From the NCBI GenBank assembly GCA_002189035.1, contig NEEC01000007.1, positions 3,410,001 through 3,474,000 on the forward strand: a stretch of 64,000 nt of DNA, in the 5' to 3' direction. This DNA is from Utricularia gibba (lineage: Eukaryota > Streptophyta > Magnoliopsida > Lamiales > Lentibulariaceae). The number at the start of each line of letters is the position of its first letter. The stretch's first letter is position 1. A program made the position numbers and the translations under genes. The notes below the pieces were generated by a model. It ran no database searches. It was not told where the DNA came from and worked only from the letters and a program-made list of their open reading frames with translations. Positions 44,401 through 56,547 of the stretch are shown here, one piece after another.

Positions 44401-45730
44401 TGTCGTTTCTACAACAAATTTTAATAATTTTAAAACTCGTAAAACACAAAAGCGTAGTACGGGTGTCGAACACAGGGAGTTGTTTTTGAGTGAAAGGTGA
44501 AGTACCCCAAATACAACTGTCACGATTTGTAAACGGTTTTGAAGGTGAAAGGTGCGAGAAACGTTGATGATGAAGCTTGAGTAAGGGAATGAGAAAGATT
44601 TTGAATAAACAGCTGAAATAAACGTAAGCGATGAACCTTAAATAAAGTAAATATTCCTGGGTTTGGAATCCTGTCCAACTATGTTCATTGCGTCTTCACT
44701 CTTCTCTGATCTTCTCGAGTACTCGGTTATAGGAGTAAGGAATTGCCTACCCTCCCTTACACTCTCTTGCAAGAAGGCACGGGAATAGCCCAATGTTGCT
44801 CTTCCTTAGACGAACGTGAGAATAAGAGGTCCTGCCAGCATACCCTCATGGCCGAATTGCACGCATGTGCCCAAGTGTTGCCAATGACCCAATGAGTCCA
44901 GATACGAGGTCCTGTCCATTGATCCTGAGGGACGGCCACAGACAAAATATAGTCTTCCTCTTGTCAAAAGGGCGTGAGTTGGTGCTTTCCACCTTGCTTC
45001 TCTCCAAAACTCGCAGGAAGTGATCAGCTAACCATGAATCTTGAATAAGGGGACTGTTACAGAAAGACTACAACATAGTCGCGCGAAGACATACGAAACC
45101 CGTTCGGATTCAGAGAAAATGTGAAGATAAACTAACGATACATAGATCTGGTGGTGTTCCAACCCAGAAATGGAAGTTTTTTAGCCACGAACGGTCATAC
45201 AAACTAAAGAAAACGCGAACAAGGTTCTAGAGAGAAGCTAGAGGAAAAATCCTCTAGAGAGAGAAAAACAAAAGAGAAAACTAAACTAACTAACTTGCTA
45301 ACGTCTAAATAGAATGGAACTTCAATGAGAGTCTGAGATTTCGTGTTCCTGTGATTCTGCTGAACTTGGGATGACTTGCAAGCAACGTTTGACACTGGTA
45401 CGCTAATGATGTCGCCAGTCAGAGACTCCCGTGTTCCGCACATTAAGGCTCATGATTAGGCGTCTGCAGTCTTCCGGAAATCAAGGAAATGTCAGCTCGG
45501 GAAGATCCAATTTGTCGCCATCTGATGTCCTCTTTCTCTCACTTCTTGTCACGTGTGCGCTTCTAGAAAAACTTAATTAAAACTAGTAAAATTAATAGAT
45601 AAAATACAAGATTTATGATAATTATCCTAAACTAGATAAAAACCTAAATCTCATATTATAAACTCCTAATTAGACACTTCTAATCACATTTAGACATAAA
45701 AGCAACCTAAGAAATAGTAAGAAAATGACA
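44401..45730. mobile_element. probable solo LTR or LTR-like insert, 1.33 kb
   Basis: The segment begins TGTCGTTTCT and ends AGAAAATGACA, a TG...CA pair embedded in short inverted ends, which is the LTR rule. No coding region is present; minus-strand frames inside (44757-44945, 45204-45443) lack domains. Flanking five-base sequences do not match, so a target duplication is not shown. It sits exactly between two 150-bp direct repeats, which is unusual for a simple solo LTR. Confidence 0.4.
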
Positions 45731-45734
45731 CGTA

Positions 45735-45884
45735 AACATGTGGGTTTTTTGGGGGTTTAGCTCTAATGTGCATAAGATGTAAAATAGCAGTAGTTGAAAT
45801 AAATGAGTTACAATGCTGAAGAAGCACAGAAAATAACAGGGATGCACAGAAAATATAAAGTGAAGGTGTCTTGGTTGGGTTTTA
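45735..45884 (+). repeat. 150-bp direct repeat, copy 2
   Basis: This is the second copy of the repeat at 44245-44394, in the same orientation. After CTTGGTTGGGTTTT the sequences of the two copies diverge completely. Confidence 0.9.
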
Positions 45885-48800
45885 CACCACGGTTTAACTC
45901 TTGTGTCATTTAAGAGAGTTAGTAGACTTTAACTCAGCTTAAACACGCTTAAAAATAGGGCAAAGAGTCATGGAAACAGTAAATAACATGTCAAATTTAA
46001 AACCAAACATGAAGAGCTTTAATAGGAACACGTTCATAAGCTAAGATAGGGTTCACAAGAGATTTCTTGTTCGCAACAGGGCATCAGAAACGTAATAGAA
46101 AGCATGGAAACACACATAGTAACAGTAGCAAGTTCGACAACAAAATATCAGCGCAGAATGTGAAAAAAAATAGTCAAGCTATTTCTCTTGATGGTAGATT
46201 TGCAGAAAATCGAAATTTTGGGTGGAAACACGATCTGAAGACATAGATTTGAAGTTGGCCAGAGCTGTTTGACGGAAAACCATTGTTCTCCTTGCTCACT
46301 GCTCCCTCTTGTTCGCTCCCCCTCTCTCTTCTTCCTCTTTCCTTTTACCGCTCAAAGCAAGAGTATTTCCATGTTTTTCATGGGCTTCTTAAGGAAGATC
46401 TCTACTCCTGATCTTATCTTTTCAGAAAGCGGTTACTTTCGGTGAAAAATGGCTTTTTCTCAGCTTTTATGCTTCTTTTGACTCGTCAACATGAAAAATG
46501 CATTACCAACACAAACTCTTACCATATTAAAACTTAAATACAAAATAAAGGAAAAAATGAAAATTTTCAACTCAATTGTTGTCGATTGAGCATGTTTTCA
46601 CACTAAACATATTTCAACAAACTAAATAAACGAAAGTAGATAATTTAGTACACTAATCAACATTTAACCCTATAAAACATATCTAAAAATACATATAAAA
46701 ATACAATAAAAACAGTATTATGAAATATACTTTTAATAAAGTTAAAATTAGATCCCAAAATTGCTTTTCATACATAAAATACCAAAAAAAACTCAATAAC
46801 TCAATAACAACACTCCCAAACAATTAAAACGAGAAAATACTAAGGAATTAAAAAATCTATTAAATAACATCTAAATAACCAATTGCTGCATAAGGATTCA
46901 AAATCATATACAAGAATAACAAAACATAGAGAACAATCAATTTAAATGAACAATCCAAAAAAATCATATAAATAAGAATAAAAAAATCTTTAAACTTGCT
47001 ATCAAAGTAATGATCAAAACCATAAAACTACAAAATGATCATATATACTAAGATTGATATGTGAAATACTAAATTTCAACCTCCACATAACACAAGTTCA
47101 CAGCAAAATAGCTTTTCAGAAGCGTTGATATCGGCAAAAGGGAAGGAAATGGAGAAGACGATATCCTAGCATAAATACAAATGTTTATTAGAATTTAAAG
47201 TAGGTATAATAATTATGAATATTTTGGTAATTATAAGAATACAATTGATTTGAAAAAAATAAGTAAGTTTCCTTTACTTTTAAAGTTAATTTTAAGTAAC
47301 TTAAAAATAATATTTAAAATCAATTATAAATTATAAATAATTTATAATAACTTAGAATAGCTTATAAGTAATGCAAAATATTCCCATTATCAAATGATAG
47401 ATAAGAATAAAAATAATATTGATTAGATGAAAAAATAATATAAAATAAATAGATTCTCAAAATTTATTCTTATACTAAAAGCATTGTCATCAATTACAAA
47501 TTCAACTTTTTTTAAAAACCTGATAATTGCGTTTTTACCTTACTTGCATCAAATGGAAATCATCAAATTACAAGCATATGCTATAAATAATATAAGCAAT
47601 TTCATCCCTACACACAAGTTTTGAGTAAGTAATTTACAAGAGCATCACTTTCTAAATAATTTGTTCACTTAGTTTATGGAAATTGTTTGAAGAATCTTAT
47701 ATATCCTACATTTCTCAAACTTCTATCTGATGAGCCACATGAAGATAATGAAGTGTATTTAAAAAATGATGAAGAGTTTGCCCAAGTGAACACATTAAAA
47801 ACAAAGATCATTCCACCAGGATCGATTACTAGGAACAAGAGCAAGATACTTGAAAATATACTTAAGACCCTACTCAATACTATTGGAATCAAACATGGAC
47901 TTGAAGACATCCCATCAAAGAAGTTCAACTACTTGAAACTGGATTTACCTTAGAGTATTGTGCTTGTTAGATTTTTCTATTTCATTTAGTTTGGGCCAAA
48001 TAATGTTAAAGCTCAATCCTAGAGTATAAATACTCCATAGATGTACTTTTTCAGGGGATTTAGTTCATTTTGATGTATCTTGTGAGGATTTTCCTCTTTT
48101 TTGAATGCTTGAACACTCTTGACTTATCAAACTTTGAGCTTATGGTGTCCTAGTATTATCACTTCCATTTCCTTCTCGTTCTAAAGTGTGGCTCCTAAAT
48201 TCTCTTTCTTTCAAAATCTGGTTGTAAGAGATTCATTCTATTGAGGGTAAACTTGGATGAGTTCCTTTCTAAGCTTCAAATCACCTCTTGTTCGTGGATT
48301 GCTAATCTTGTTAGATTAGAGGGTCACATCACTATCTTTGTCAATGATGAAACCTGAAGAACTGAAAATTTATATTAAGAATAAACCCTAGGGTTTGAAC
48401 AAGAAGGAGAAGAAAACTGGGAAAAAAAAGCTAAAGAAATTCTCTTCCCGGAGTACTTGTGCTTTTAGCTTATTTTATTTATTAATTTAAAAATTATAAT
48501 TGACTTGAAATTGTATTTGGACTTGAATGTGACTTTGGGCTTGACTTAAATTACTTAATATTTTATATAATGCATATCATTATATAACATATTATTTTAA
48601 CATCAATGAATATTACGAGTAGGATGCACATTTAATAAGAAATCCACATTTGTCCCGCCTCACCATGGGTTCCATATTTTTAAACGCTGACTTTCTCTAA
48701 ACCTACAAAAAATCCAACCCTACAAACATGAGACGTAATTAATAAGAGCATCCCAATGAGCCTCACAAGATAAAACCACATTAGTATAGATGCATGGACA

Positions 48801-49030
48801 AGTATCCAAGACCATCTGATGAAAGCCTAATGAGGTTAAGGCCTGTTGGAATTTATTATATTGGAGAAAAACTTTCTATCCAATATGGCTAGATGAAGAG
48901 GAGTTAGATTTGTTTATAAGGGATATCAATCTATTAGTTTTAATAGACTTGAAAGTGATTTGGATCTCATGCACACACAAGGTTCCAAGTTATTATATAG
49001 GTTTCGAAGTGATTTAGTATAGTCCAATTT
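45885..49030. other. AT-rich spacer, no gene supported
   Basis: This 3.1-kb stretch is AT-rich with many A runs. A plus-strand frame at 47687-47953 is open for 88 codons but begins at a non-ATG codon and matches nothing I recognise. The sequence is probably decayed retroelement material. Confidence 0.45.
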
Positions 49031-49504
49031 TGCTTTGTTTTATCTTGAGTCCATTAGGTTTTAGGATTAAATATATATATTCGATTGATTTCTAAAACTA
49101 AAATTGATTTCTCGAAAAGCCTCTTGAATTTTGAAGAATTAAGAAATTATTGATAGTGTTTTACACGTCTGAGTTTTTTTTTATCTTTCCTCTTTTTCGT
49201 GTTGGATTTACAAGGCCTACTCAAAACCACATCTAAGTCTTTCAAAGGGCCCCGAAATCCAAAAAAAACCTCTCACATATGTATGTATTAAGTCCACATT
49301 TTGCTTCATTTTATTTCGAACACATTAGGTTTTAAGATTAAATGTATATATTCGACTGATTTCTAAGATTGAAAACTAGTTTCTCGAAAAGTTTTTTGAA
49401 TTTTGGGGAATCAAGAAATTCTTGACAGCATTTTACATGTTTGAATTTTTATTTTTTCTCTTCTTAGTGTTCGATTTACAAGATCTTCTCAAAACCACAT
49501 CTGA
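49031..49504 (+). repeat. tandem pair of ~205-bp repeats
   Basis: Segments 49031-49233 and 49300-49504 align end to end, in the same orientation, with moderate divergence. Shared landmarks are CATTAGGTTTTA, TATATATTCGA, TTTCTCGAAAAG, CATTTTACA-type sequence and CTCAAAACCACATCT. The period is about 269 bp. No coding capacity. Confidence 0.8.
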
Positions 49505-49647
49505 TAAAAAAGGGGGCATTATCCAACTAGATAGCATTTCACATCTCTGGAGAATTGCCTGATAACTTTCTACAAAAAGGAGTTGCATATCATCTACTTA
49601 GCAAGCAAGCACTTAGAAAAGGAAATAAATGGGGAATATAAAAGAGT

Positions 49648-49785
49648 ATGCCGGCCAACAATGTGGAAGGACACTGGCCTATGCAGGGATATATTGAAGA
49701 AGAGAGATTTTTTGACATGGATGAAGAAGCATTCTTGCAACTGTCAAAAAACTTCCGTCTGATTAATGGTGAATTTCTTCTCTAG
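49648..49785 (+). other. isolated 45-codon ORF, possible orphan exon
   Basis: A frame begins MPANNVEGHWPMQGYIEEER and continues to FFDMDEEAFLQLSKNF, ending INGEFLL. Its composition is protein-like, unlike the AT-rich surroundings, and a GTGAAT that could act as a splice donor lies inside. I do not recognise the protein. It may be a relic exon carried by a transposon or chance. Confidence 0.2.
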
Positions 49786-51060
49786 TGGCTTTCTTGTTTT
49801 TTAAGTTACCATCATTATGTTTTTATTCTCATCCGCCAGAACGAATCAATACAAAAGCAACCCCAAAGGAAGAATAATAAAAATTTTATTGTTTGTGGAA
49901 AATAATTCTTCCAACCACAAAGCCTTCCATTGCTCAAAGCTTTAATTCGATCATGATTTTGAGCCATGAATTGATATTGCTAATAAGATCTTTAAAAAAA
50001 CAAGAATGCATTTCAGCTTCTAATTGGGCTAACAAGTGGTCTTGTCACACAAATAGAGTGATTTTAGATCAAGCTGTTCTTGTTTTATCTTTAACCACAA
50101 GCAGGAGGAGGAAATATAAAAATAAATATAATACAAAAGGTTCTAAAATACATAAGATGTATTAGTTTGAACCTAGATTAAGTTAAACATTCCTCTCCCT
50201 TCTTTCCAAGACATCATTTTTTAACTTAATGACTTATATAAAAAATAAGTAAAGCAACTTATAAAATGAAAGTAAAATATATCCATAATCAAAACTTCAA
50301 AAAAATGAAAGATAAACATAAAGAAAAATATCAAATCTTGTAAATATTCAGCAATTGTTTCGAATGTCATGGCGCTCCTAGTTGGGAATACTGATGCCTA
50401 TATCGAGTTCTTCATTTGGATGGAATTTTTTCCATGTTCTTCATTGGTTTTCATGCATCTTCTTTGCCTTCTTTCTGGTCAAATTGTAAAAAGAAAAATA
50501 TTTTATGTATATATCCCTTAAAGATCTTTTTCGTTTTTTTTTTCTTGTAAGAATTGTAAAAATTATCTTTTTTTTATCCTCATTCTTTCCTTCTTTTTCT
50601 TTCTTTTCAATTGCTGCTTTCTCTCGTGTCTTTCAAATCACATTCTTTTCTATTGTTGCTCATTTCCTTTCCCAAAATTCTTATACCTTTTTTTCAACAT
50701 CTATTACTTAATCCTAGGATCAATGTACCATTTAGCCCTGTCCATTCATTGATACAGAAATTACCATCATATCTATGTAATGTGTTCCTAAATGTAGGTT
50801 TGAAGTGAGGTTTACTGCTAACACTCAAAAATGAATGTTAGATCACGACATGGATAGGATTTACTCCAATTTTATAAATGAAAATATAAATTCTTTTAGA
50901 ACTATTAAAACAATAAAATTCTTATTAGAAATAGCACATTCTAATAGCCAACACATGCTATCTTGCATTTTCTTGTTGAAAAGTAATGAAAAATTATGTG
51001 TGATGAGTTCATTAGGAATCAAGATGCAATTATCGAATTATCATAACCTTAACTGCAGTT
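49786..51060. other. AT-rich spacer
   Basis: No gene is supported. The segment 50500-50720 is strongly pyrimidine-rich on the plus strand, which creates long but meaningless Phe/Ser/Leu frames. The last few hundred bases may belong to the copia remnant that follows. Confidence 0.4.
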
Positions 51061-51099
51061 AAACATGTTCTAGAAATGACAAAAAACTTGGTTTCATCG

Positions 51100-51770
51100 A
51101 ACACTTTTGATAGAAAAGGTTTCAAATTCTCATGCAACAGTGAAGTTATGAAGGTAGTGAAAGGCTCCTTAGTGTTCGTGAAAGGAACTATGAGACTAGT
51201 TAACTTGTATTTTTTACAAGTAGCAACAGCAAACGTATATGAAACCACCTAGCTCTGGTATCTAAGGCTTGCACACATAGTGAAAAAGAAATAAAAAAAA
51301 TATTTCTAAAGGCTTGCTGAATGGGCAGCAAATAGTAAACTTGATTTCTGTGAATATTGTGTATTTGAAACACAAGAGAACCAACTTTGTAGGAGGAGCT
51401 CGTAGAAATTATATCCATTAGCCTACGTCCATCAGAGATAAAGAGACCTGCATCTTTTCTCAGGACCTGCCAAGAATGCATTCGGTTGAAGGGTTTCTTT
51501 CTGAATTGCAAACTGAAGATTTATGAAACCTGTGAGATGTAACATTCAAAGTGGCATTCATCTTGCCAAGGATCTGATGTTCCACTTCCATTCTAAGCAA
51601 ATTGATGTCCATTACAATTTTATTAGAGATACATCGTCTCACGGGGAAGTTTTTGGGAGAAAGTTGATACAATTCACAATTTGCTCGATGCTTTAACAAA
51701 CCCTCTATCAGTCACTAGGTTCAAACATTTGATACACTTGGTCGGTCTTGATAGCATATAAACATGTGGT
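51100..51770 (+). pseudogene. Ty1/copia pol remnant (pre-integrase and RNase H ends)
   Basis: Plus-strand translation across frames gives the copia GAG-pre-integrase region: VVKGSLVFVKGTMR, LYFLQVATANV, LWYLRLAHI, and KLDFCEYCVFETQ, which match the usual LWHxRLGH and CxxC pattern. After a short interval, 51598-51740 gives the end of RNase H (KQIDVHYNFIRD, then a decayed LTKPL-like region and LVG). The central integrase and reverse transcriptase are missing, so the copy carries a large internal deletion. Confidence 0.65.
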
Positions 51771-52888
51771 ATATAAAGAGAATTATTAACTACGAAGTGA
51801 GAAATGAGTGAGTGTCGAACACTTCTTTCAGTTGTTGAATAAGGGGAAGATTTGTTTAAAATAATCAACATTGAACTTGGAAAATGCAATGCACATCAAT
51901 TGGTGCCTTCTTCGTATAGTAGAATAATAAAATAAATATCTGCTATAATTGAAAGATATGCCTAATGATGATAAATTTTATGTTTAAAGAATAAAAGAAA
52001 AACAAAGCATGTATATTTGACATGAAAACTACGTGATAAAGATTGTGATTATTTCAAAAGATTGCATTTTTTTAATGAATTGCCGAGTTTCATTTTTTAC
52101 TTTTTTTTCTCAAAGTTTCCATGTAAAATCTTGTGTCATTCCATTTTTTATCCTTCCTTGCTATTTCTACACAAGGAGAACAAACTCACAATTCAATTCT
52201 CACGTGTAAGGTATATGACATTCCTGCTCAATCTTCACAGGAGACAAGCTTTCAGATCGCGTTTAGTTTATGGTTTCATTGTTCAACAAGCGCGGTACTC
52301 TTGCATCATGAGCCTGATACTGATAGCATAACTAGACAATTGAAATATGGAATCAGAATTAAGAGAAAGAGCTATAAAAACTCTGAAATGGAGTGACTGC
52401 AATGACTCCGGCAACGGGGAGTAGCTTGGCGACCTCTCTTACAGCCGCTTCCTTCCCTCTTCACTGCCTTGGGTCTCTTCGACCAATCAAAAAACACCAA
52501 CTCTTTGAGCAAGATGTAGGAATTATCAAAATTTAGCTAAGAGGACAACTCAAGATCAAAGCATCTGCTTTAAATCCAAAATAACTTGTCCCAGTGGAAG
52601 CCACCCATTAATACATACATCAGAAGCGCTGCTTGTCAAGACTAAAAGTGCCAACAACTCTTGGAACAGGGGAGATTCGTTTTTTTCTAAGACATGATTA
52701 TGCGGAGTGTACAAAAAGCACCACGACATTGAAGAAAACAAGTTCTCTAATGTCTACATATATATATGATTGCAGCTTTCTCGAGGTGGACAACATTGCC
52801 TCAGCAACAATGAATTGCCTTGGCAACCACAAATTATCCCAATGAGCATCTAAAATTTCTTCAATGGAGAACTGTAAGTCGTCTCGTA
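51771..52888. other. spacer and 3' flank of the membrane-protein gene
   Basis: No gene is supported. The first part could be the LTR of the copia remnant. The part nearest 52888 is the presumed 3' untranslated region of the minus-strand gene at 52889-53544. Confidence 0.4.
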
Positions 52889-53544
52889 TCAAGAGCAGAG
52901 AATTAATCTGCAGGAAGACAGCATGAGACCTGCAAAACAAACAACAAAAATAGTCACTCTGTACATTGAGCACCAACACAGAGGCCCCCATTTTATCTCC
53001 ACGCTCGAGCTCTTCAATTTCTTCCCATTCTGCGGTTCTTTGTCCAGATCAAAGCTCGCCCCCTTCATTCTAAGTTCCTGAATGCAACGAGTCAAGGCGC
53101 GTCCCTCAGCTCGCTCTTTCTGCAGCTGCTGATCCACTTTCCAGTACCTGCAAAGCTTACCCTGCACAAGAAATACAGTTGCACAAGAAACGCAAAGAGA
53201 TAAGCCAAAAGGGATCCACCATTTCTGGCATCTGTTGGATGTGGAAGAAGTGAAAAGGATCGTGAAGAAGAGGCCGTGGAAGAGGAAGAAAAAACAGCAC
53301 AATTGGAAGATCTCCCCCGGATTGCGTCCTTTCTGGACTCCGTCGCGGCCAGTCTCCGGCTCACAAGATTCTCCTCCCTTTGCCATAGCTTCAGGAGGAG
53401 AAGATGGCCGGGGCTCCGGGAGATCTCCGCCAACGGGTGGTGGCAGACGGCTGTGACGCTTTCCGCGATGGCCGTTTCTTGCCTCTCCAGGTCCTCTTCG
53501 TTGACCGGGATTTCGACGATGTGTGCGTCTTTCACCTCCGCCAT
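52889..53544 (-). CDS. plant membrane protein of unknown function (one frame slip)
   Basis: On the minus strand, the N-terminal frame starts at an ATG at 53544 (MAEVKDAHIVEIPVNEED) and runs through LAEISRSPGHLLLLKLWQRE and AATESRKDAIRG. The C-terminal frame continues with EIFQLCCFFFLFHGLFFTIL, a second hydrophobic segment (WWIPFGLSLCVSCATVFLVQ), the conserved RYWKVDQQLQKERAEGRALT and CIQELRMKGASFDL, and a third hydrophobic segment near the end. The two frames meet at a run of five C on the plus strand (53314-53318). The span is 656 bases, one short of a multiple of three, so one base appears to be missing. The order matches a plant-specific family of predicted membrane proteins that I know only as uncharacterised. 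It is intronless. MSA-like motifs upstream suggest cell-cycle expression. Confidence 0.7.
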
Positions 53545-53659
53545 CTGTTCGATGAAATCAGTGACAAGTAACAGAGAAAATCACAAAAATGTTGCCAAGT
53601 AGACAGTTTTAGATTCGTCAACACAATCGTAAGTGGAATTCTGAGACCGTGGCATCAGG

Positions 53660-53667
53660 TATTTATA
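53660..53667 (-). promoter_or_regulatory. TATA box of the membrane-protein gene
   Basis: Minus-strand TATAAATA lies about 116 bp upstream of the ATG at 53544, with the spacing expected for a plant core promoter and a leader of about 85 bp. Confidence 0.55.
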
Positions 53668-53685
53668 CAAAGCATCAGATGCAAC

Positions 53686-53772
53686 AACGGTCATATTTTG
53701 ACAGGGTCCCACTCCTTCCAACGGTTACATCCAAAAGCGATGGATTGCCGCCACGTCATTAAGTTCCAACGG
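53686..53772. promoter_or_regulatory. cluster of three AACGG (MSA-like) motifs
   Basis: AACGG occurs at 53686-53690, 53720-53724 and 53768-53772. The middle one lies in TCCAACGGTTA (53717-53727), which fits the full mitosis-specific activator consensus YCYAACGGYYA bound by MYB3R factors. All three lie upstream of the TATA box of the membrane-protein gene. MSA elements work in either orientation. G2/M regulation is inferred. Confidence 0.5.
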
Positions 53773-54106
53773 GGTGGAACTGGACGATCTACCGGTGGCC
53801 GGATTTTCTGAGAAACGTCGACGGCGACCTCCGCCGCCCTCCAGTGCTTCCGGTGCACGTCAAGTATATATTTTCATTTATAAAAAAAAAAGAAAAAAAA
53901 TAACAGTATGCTTAATCTAAACGTAGATTCGGCATATAAATGTATCGCAAAGCTCAGCTCTTTCCACTCCTTTTGCTAATCACTGAGTAGCAGCAGACGG
54001 CAGGCTTCCCGGCCCCAGATCTTCTTACTGAATAAAGGACGAGGATTTGATGGACGGCGGCCGCTTGCCTCGTCGAATTTCGACACCTGGTGGATTGATT
54101 TACTGC
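53773..54106. other. intergenic between two minus-strand genes
   Basis: No gene is supported. The region carries the distal promoter of the membrane-protein gene and the 3' flank of the S1-domain gene. A run of A residues lies at about 53880-53900. Confidence 0.5.
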
Positions 54107-56547
54107 CTACAAGCTATCTCCTTCAAACGTGAACCATTCCCAGTTTGCAAATACCGTTCCCTCGTTTCCAAAGGGCAATTTTTCGACAGGGAGGGCTGCT
54201 TCCAGCTTTTCTGTTGCTTCTGAAACTGCTGACATATTCTGCCTATATTTCTCGGCCATCCTTTCAGCTTCCACAAACACTCTCTGGACGAAATGGAATA
54301 TGATCAGAAACAAGTGAGATTAAAACTGTTTGTGGAAAATCTGCTCCTGATAGTTTACCTGCTTGTCTGTCAAGAACAGACCCGGCTCGCTTTCGAGCTC
54401 AGCTATGCTGGAGGGAAGAGGACACGAGTTCAGGAATACCATTTTCTGCCAAGTAACAATAATAGCAACGTAGCAAAACAAACCTTAGAGAAATTTTGCC
54501 TTCGGAAACTCGCTTCAAGACCAGAACCTTAACTTCTTCACCCTCTGTTAGAACGTCACTGGCGGAAGTGACTTTTCCTTTGGAAATATTTCGAATGTGC
54601 AGCAGGCCACTGTGCAAGCATAAGAGAAACGATAAAAGCTTGGGCTAAAATGAGATGCGCATGGGAGATATTAGCAATCACAATGCATAGGAATTACTAT
54701 CATTTTTCTGAGTTCCTAGGGAAGTAAAGAATACCTTCTTTTACTATCACCAATCCTTATTATTGCACCATACTCAATAAATTTTACCACGGTTCCATTG
54801 ACGAGTCTCCCCTCTTGAAGATGCATCGTCTCCTATAAGATCAACAGCCAGGGAAACTGAAACTGTCATTGTGAGGAAGTAGATATTACAAGTCTATTAC
54901 GGTTTCTAAAAGAGTAGACAAAGACAGTGAACTAATGTGGACAATATGTCGATAAGGAACAAACCCAAGCCTCCCGTTCACTGAGTATTAAGTGATTTGT
55001 ATCTTCATTTATACTATTAATTTGCACGAACATTCTCCGGCCAACCTGCAAATGGAAACATAAGTTTAGAATTCTTAGTGAATATCAACAAGAACATCTT
55101 TTAGCTTATTTGACAGTCCATAAGCCCATATCCCTGAATCAAAACCGTAACCCCCTGGATACAGTGCACCTTGTTTGACACGGTAGATAAAAGGTAGAAA
55201 ACTATTCATACGTGCTCTTTTAGTAATGGGATGCTGTTCACCCTGTTCACCAGTTCCACCTTCGGTAGGAACGCCCTCAGCCCCTGTATATATGGCATCC
55301 TGTGAGACATTGCATAATCATTGAAAATTGCAAATTATTTTTTTTAAACAATAGAATTTACATACAATCTGAATGAAAAGCCGTTGGTGAAAAGCAAGGC
55401 AAATGGAACTAACCTCTAATCTTGTAAGCAGACCACCGGAATTCCACTCTGTTATTTTAACCTCTATAGGCTCATTGAGAAGCTTAATCTGTGAGTAGGC
55501 AATGCAATGATATCAACGGTACGGTATGCTTTCTCCCAGACCAAAGACAGAGATGGAAAATCTATCCAAAATACGTAGGCTTTCTCACAGGCAGCAATAA
55601 CAGAAGACAAATAACATTCACACTTTTGCATTGTTCAGCTATCTCTCAAGCATTTTTACCAGGAAAATTTGAAGAAATTGTACTGTTGAACAAAGAAATT
55701 CAAGAAATTCACTAAAATCGAAAATCAGTGCCAAAATCAGGATAGGTATGAACCTGCCTCACTCGGTGCCAAGCAATGCGTCTGAACAGCTTTCTCACAG
55801 ACAGCAATGGACGGCCACCAAGAGTTCTCCCAAGAACCTCAGCGGAAATAACAGTTCCTATATCAACAACCGGCCTTCCCATCAACGGCCGTCCAGTCAG
55901 TGACTCATCATTTCTCATAACTCCAACTTTCCCAGGTGAAAAAGACTCCACCTGGGAAAGATCACATAACAGATTATCCATCTCCTTACTATATAAGGGT
56001 AAAACTTCTTTAGTCAACATTGTGCCCAATAAATCTGCACCCACATTCACATCAAGCCTGTTTTCGTTGCCGGAGACCACCACTCCCACCACCAAATCAC
56101 CAGCTTTTGGTTCGTAGTATTCCACAGTGTTTTTTACAGTGTCTTCTTCGACGGAAGGCGCGTTAGAATCATTCAAATCAGCTTCTTCGTTCGGAGCCTT
56201 AAAGAACTTATAGAACGCCGCCAATGCTTCTTCTTCCTTTGCTTTTCTTGCTTGAATTTGCTCTGATTCAACATCATCATTAGTAACCCATTTCGGACGA
56301 GGCTTATTGAGCAACTCAAGGTCTTCGGGTTGCCTTTCTGGAGGCCTTTTACGCAAAAGGGTGTCCGATGATTCCTCAAAGACTCCATTTTCCGAGCAGA
56401 ATGGAACATGGGTCTCCTTAAACTTGGAAATCTCAAGGAAAACCCTAAGTTTTTGTGAAATTTTGCGTAGGGAGCGTTGAAGAGAAACACGGATGGATTT
56501 GGAAAAGGCAACCCGGCAATCAGGGGACTGTGAATAAGGAGATGCAT
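54107..56547 (-). CDS. chloroplast-type S1-domain RNA-binding protein, 8 exons
   Basis: Minus-strand exons: 56547-55754, 55488-55414, 55283-55212, 55045-54965, 54832-54735, 54609-54484, 54407-54359 and 54283-54107. Exons 2-8 join cleanly. Exon 1 encodes an acid-poor, Ser/Arg-rich leader typical of a plastid transit peptide, then PEDLELLNKPRPKWV and EEEALAAFYKFFKAP, and the first S1 repeat (AGDLVVGVVVSGNENRLDVNVG). Exons 2-4 form a second S1 repeat (GGLLTRLE, GLRAFLPKVELV, NHLILSEREAW). Exons 5-6 form a third (LVNGTVVKFIEYGAIIRIG, GLLHIRNIS). The end is helical, with VFVEAERMAEKYRQ. It resembles ribosomal protein S1 and the plant SRRP1-type RNA chaperones. The only ATG-started leader (56547) is in a different frame from the body of exon 1, so one frame change, probably near 56360-56400, is needed. 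Confidence 0.8.

Noticed and set aside
47687-47953. 88-codon plus-strand frame with a Lys/Glu-rich sequence
   Set aside because: It opens at a TTG, not an ATG, lies in AT-rich repeat-derived DNA, overlaps a similar-length frame on the other strand and matches no family I know.
50505-50808. Phe/Ser/Leu-rich frames resembling membrane proteins
   Set aside because: The plus strand here is a long pyrimidine-rich stretch, which gives hydrophobic frames without real coding signal.
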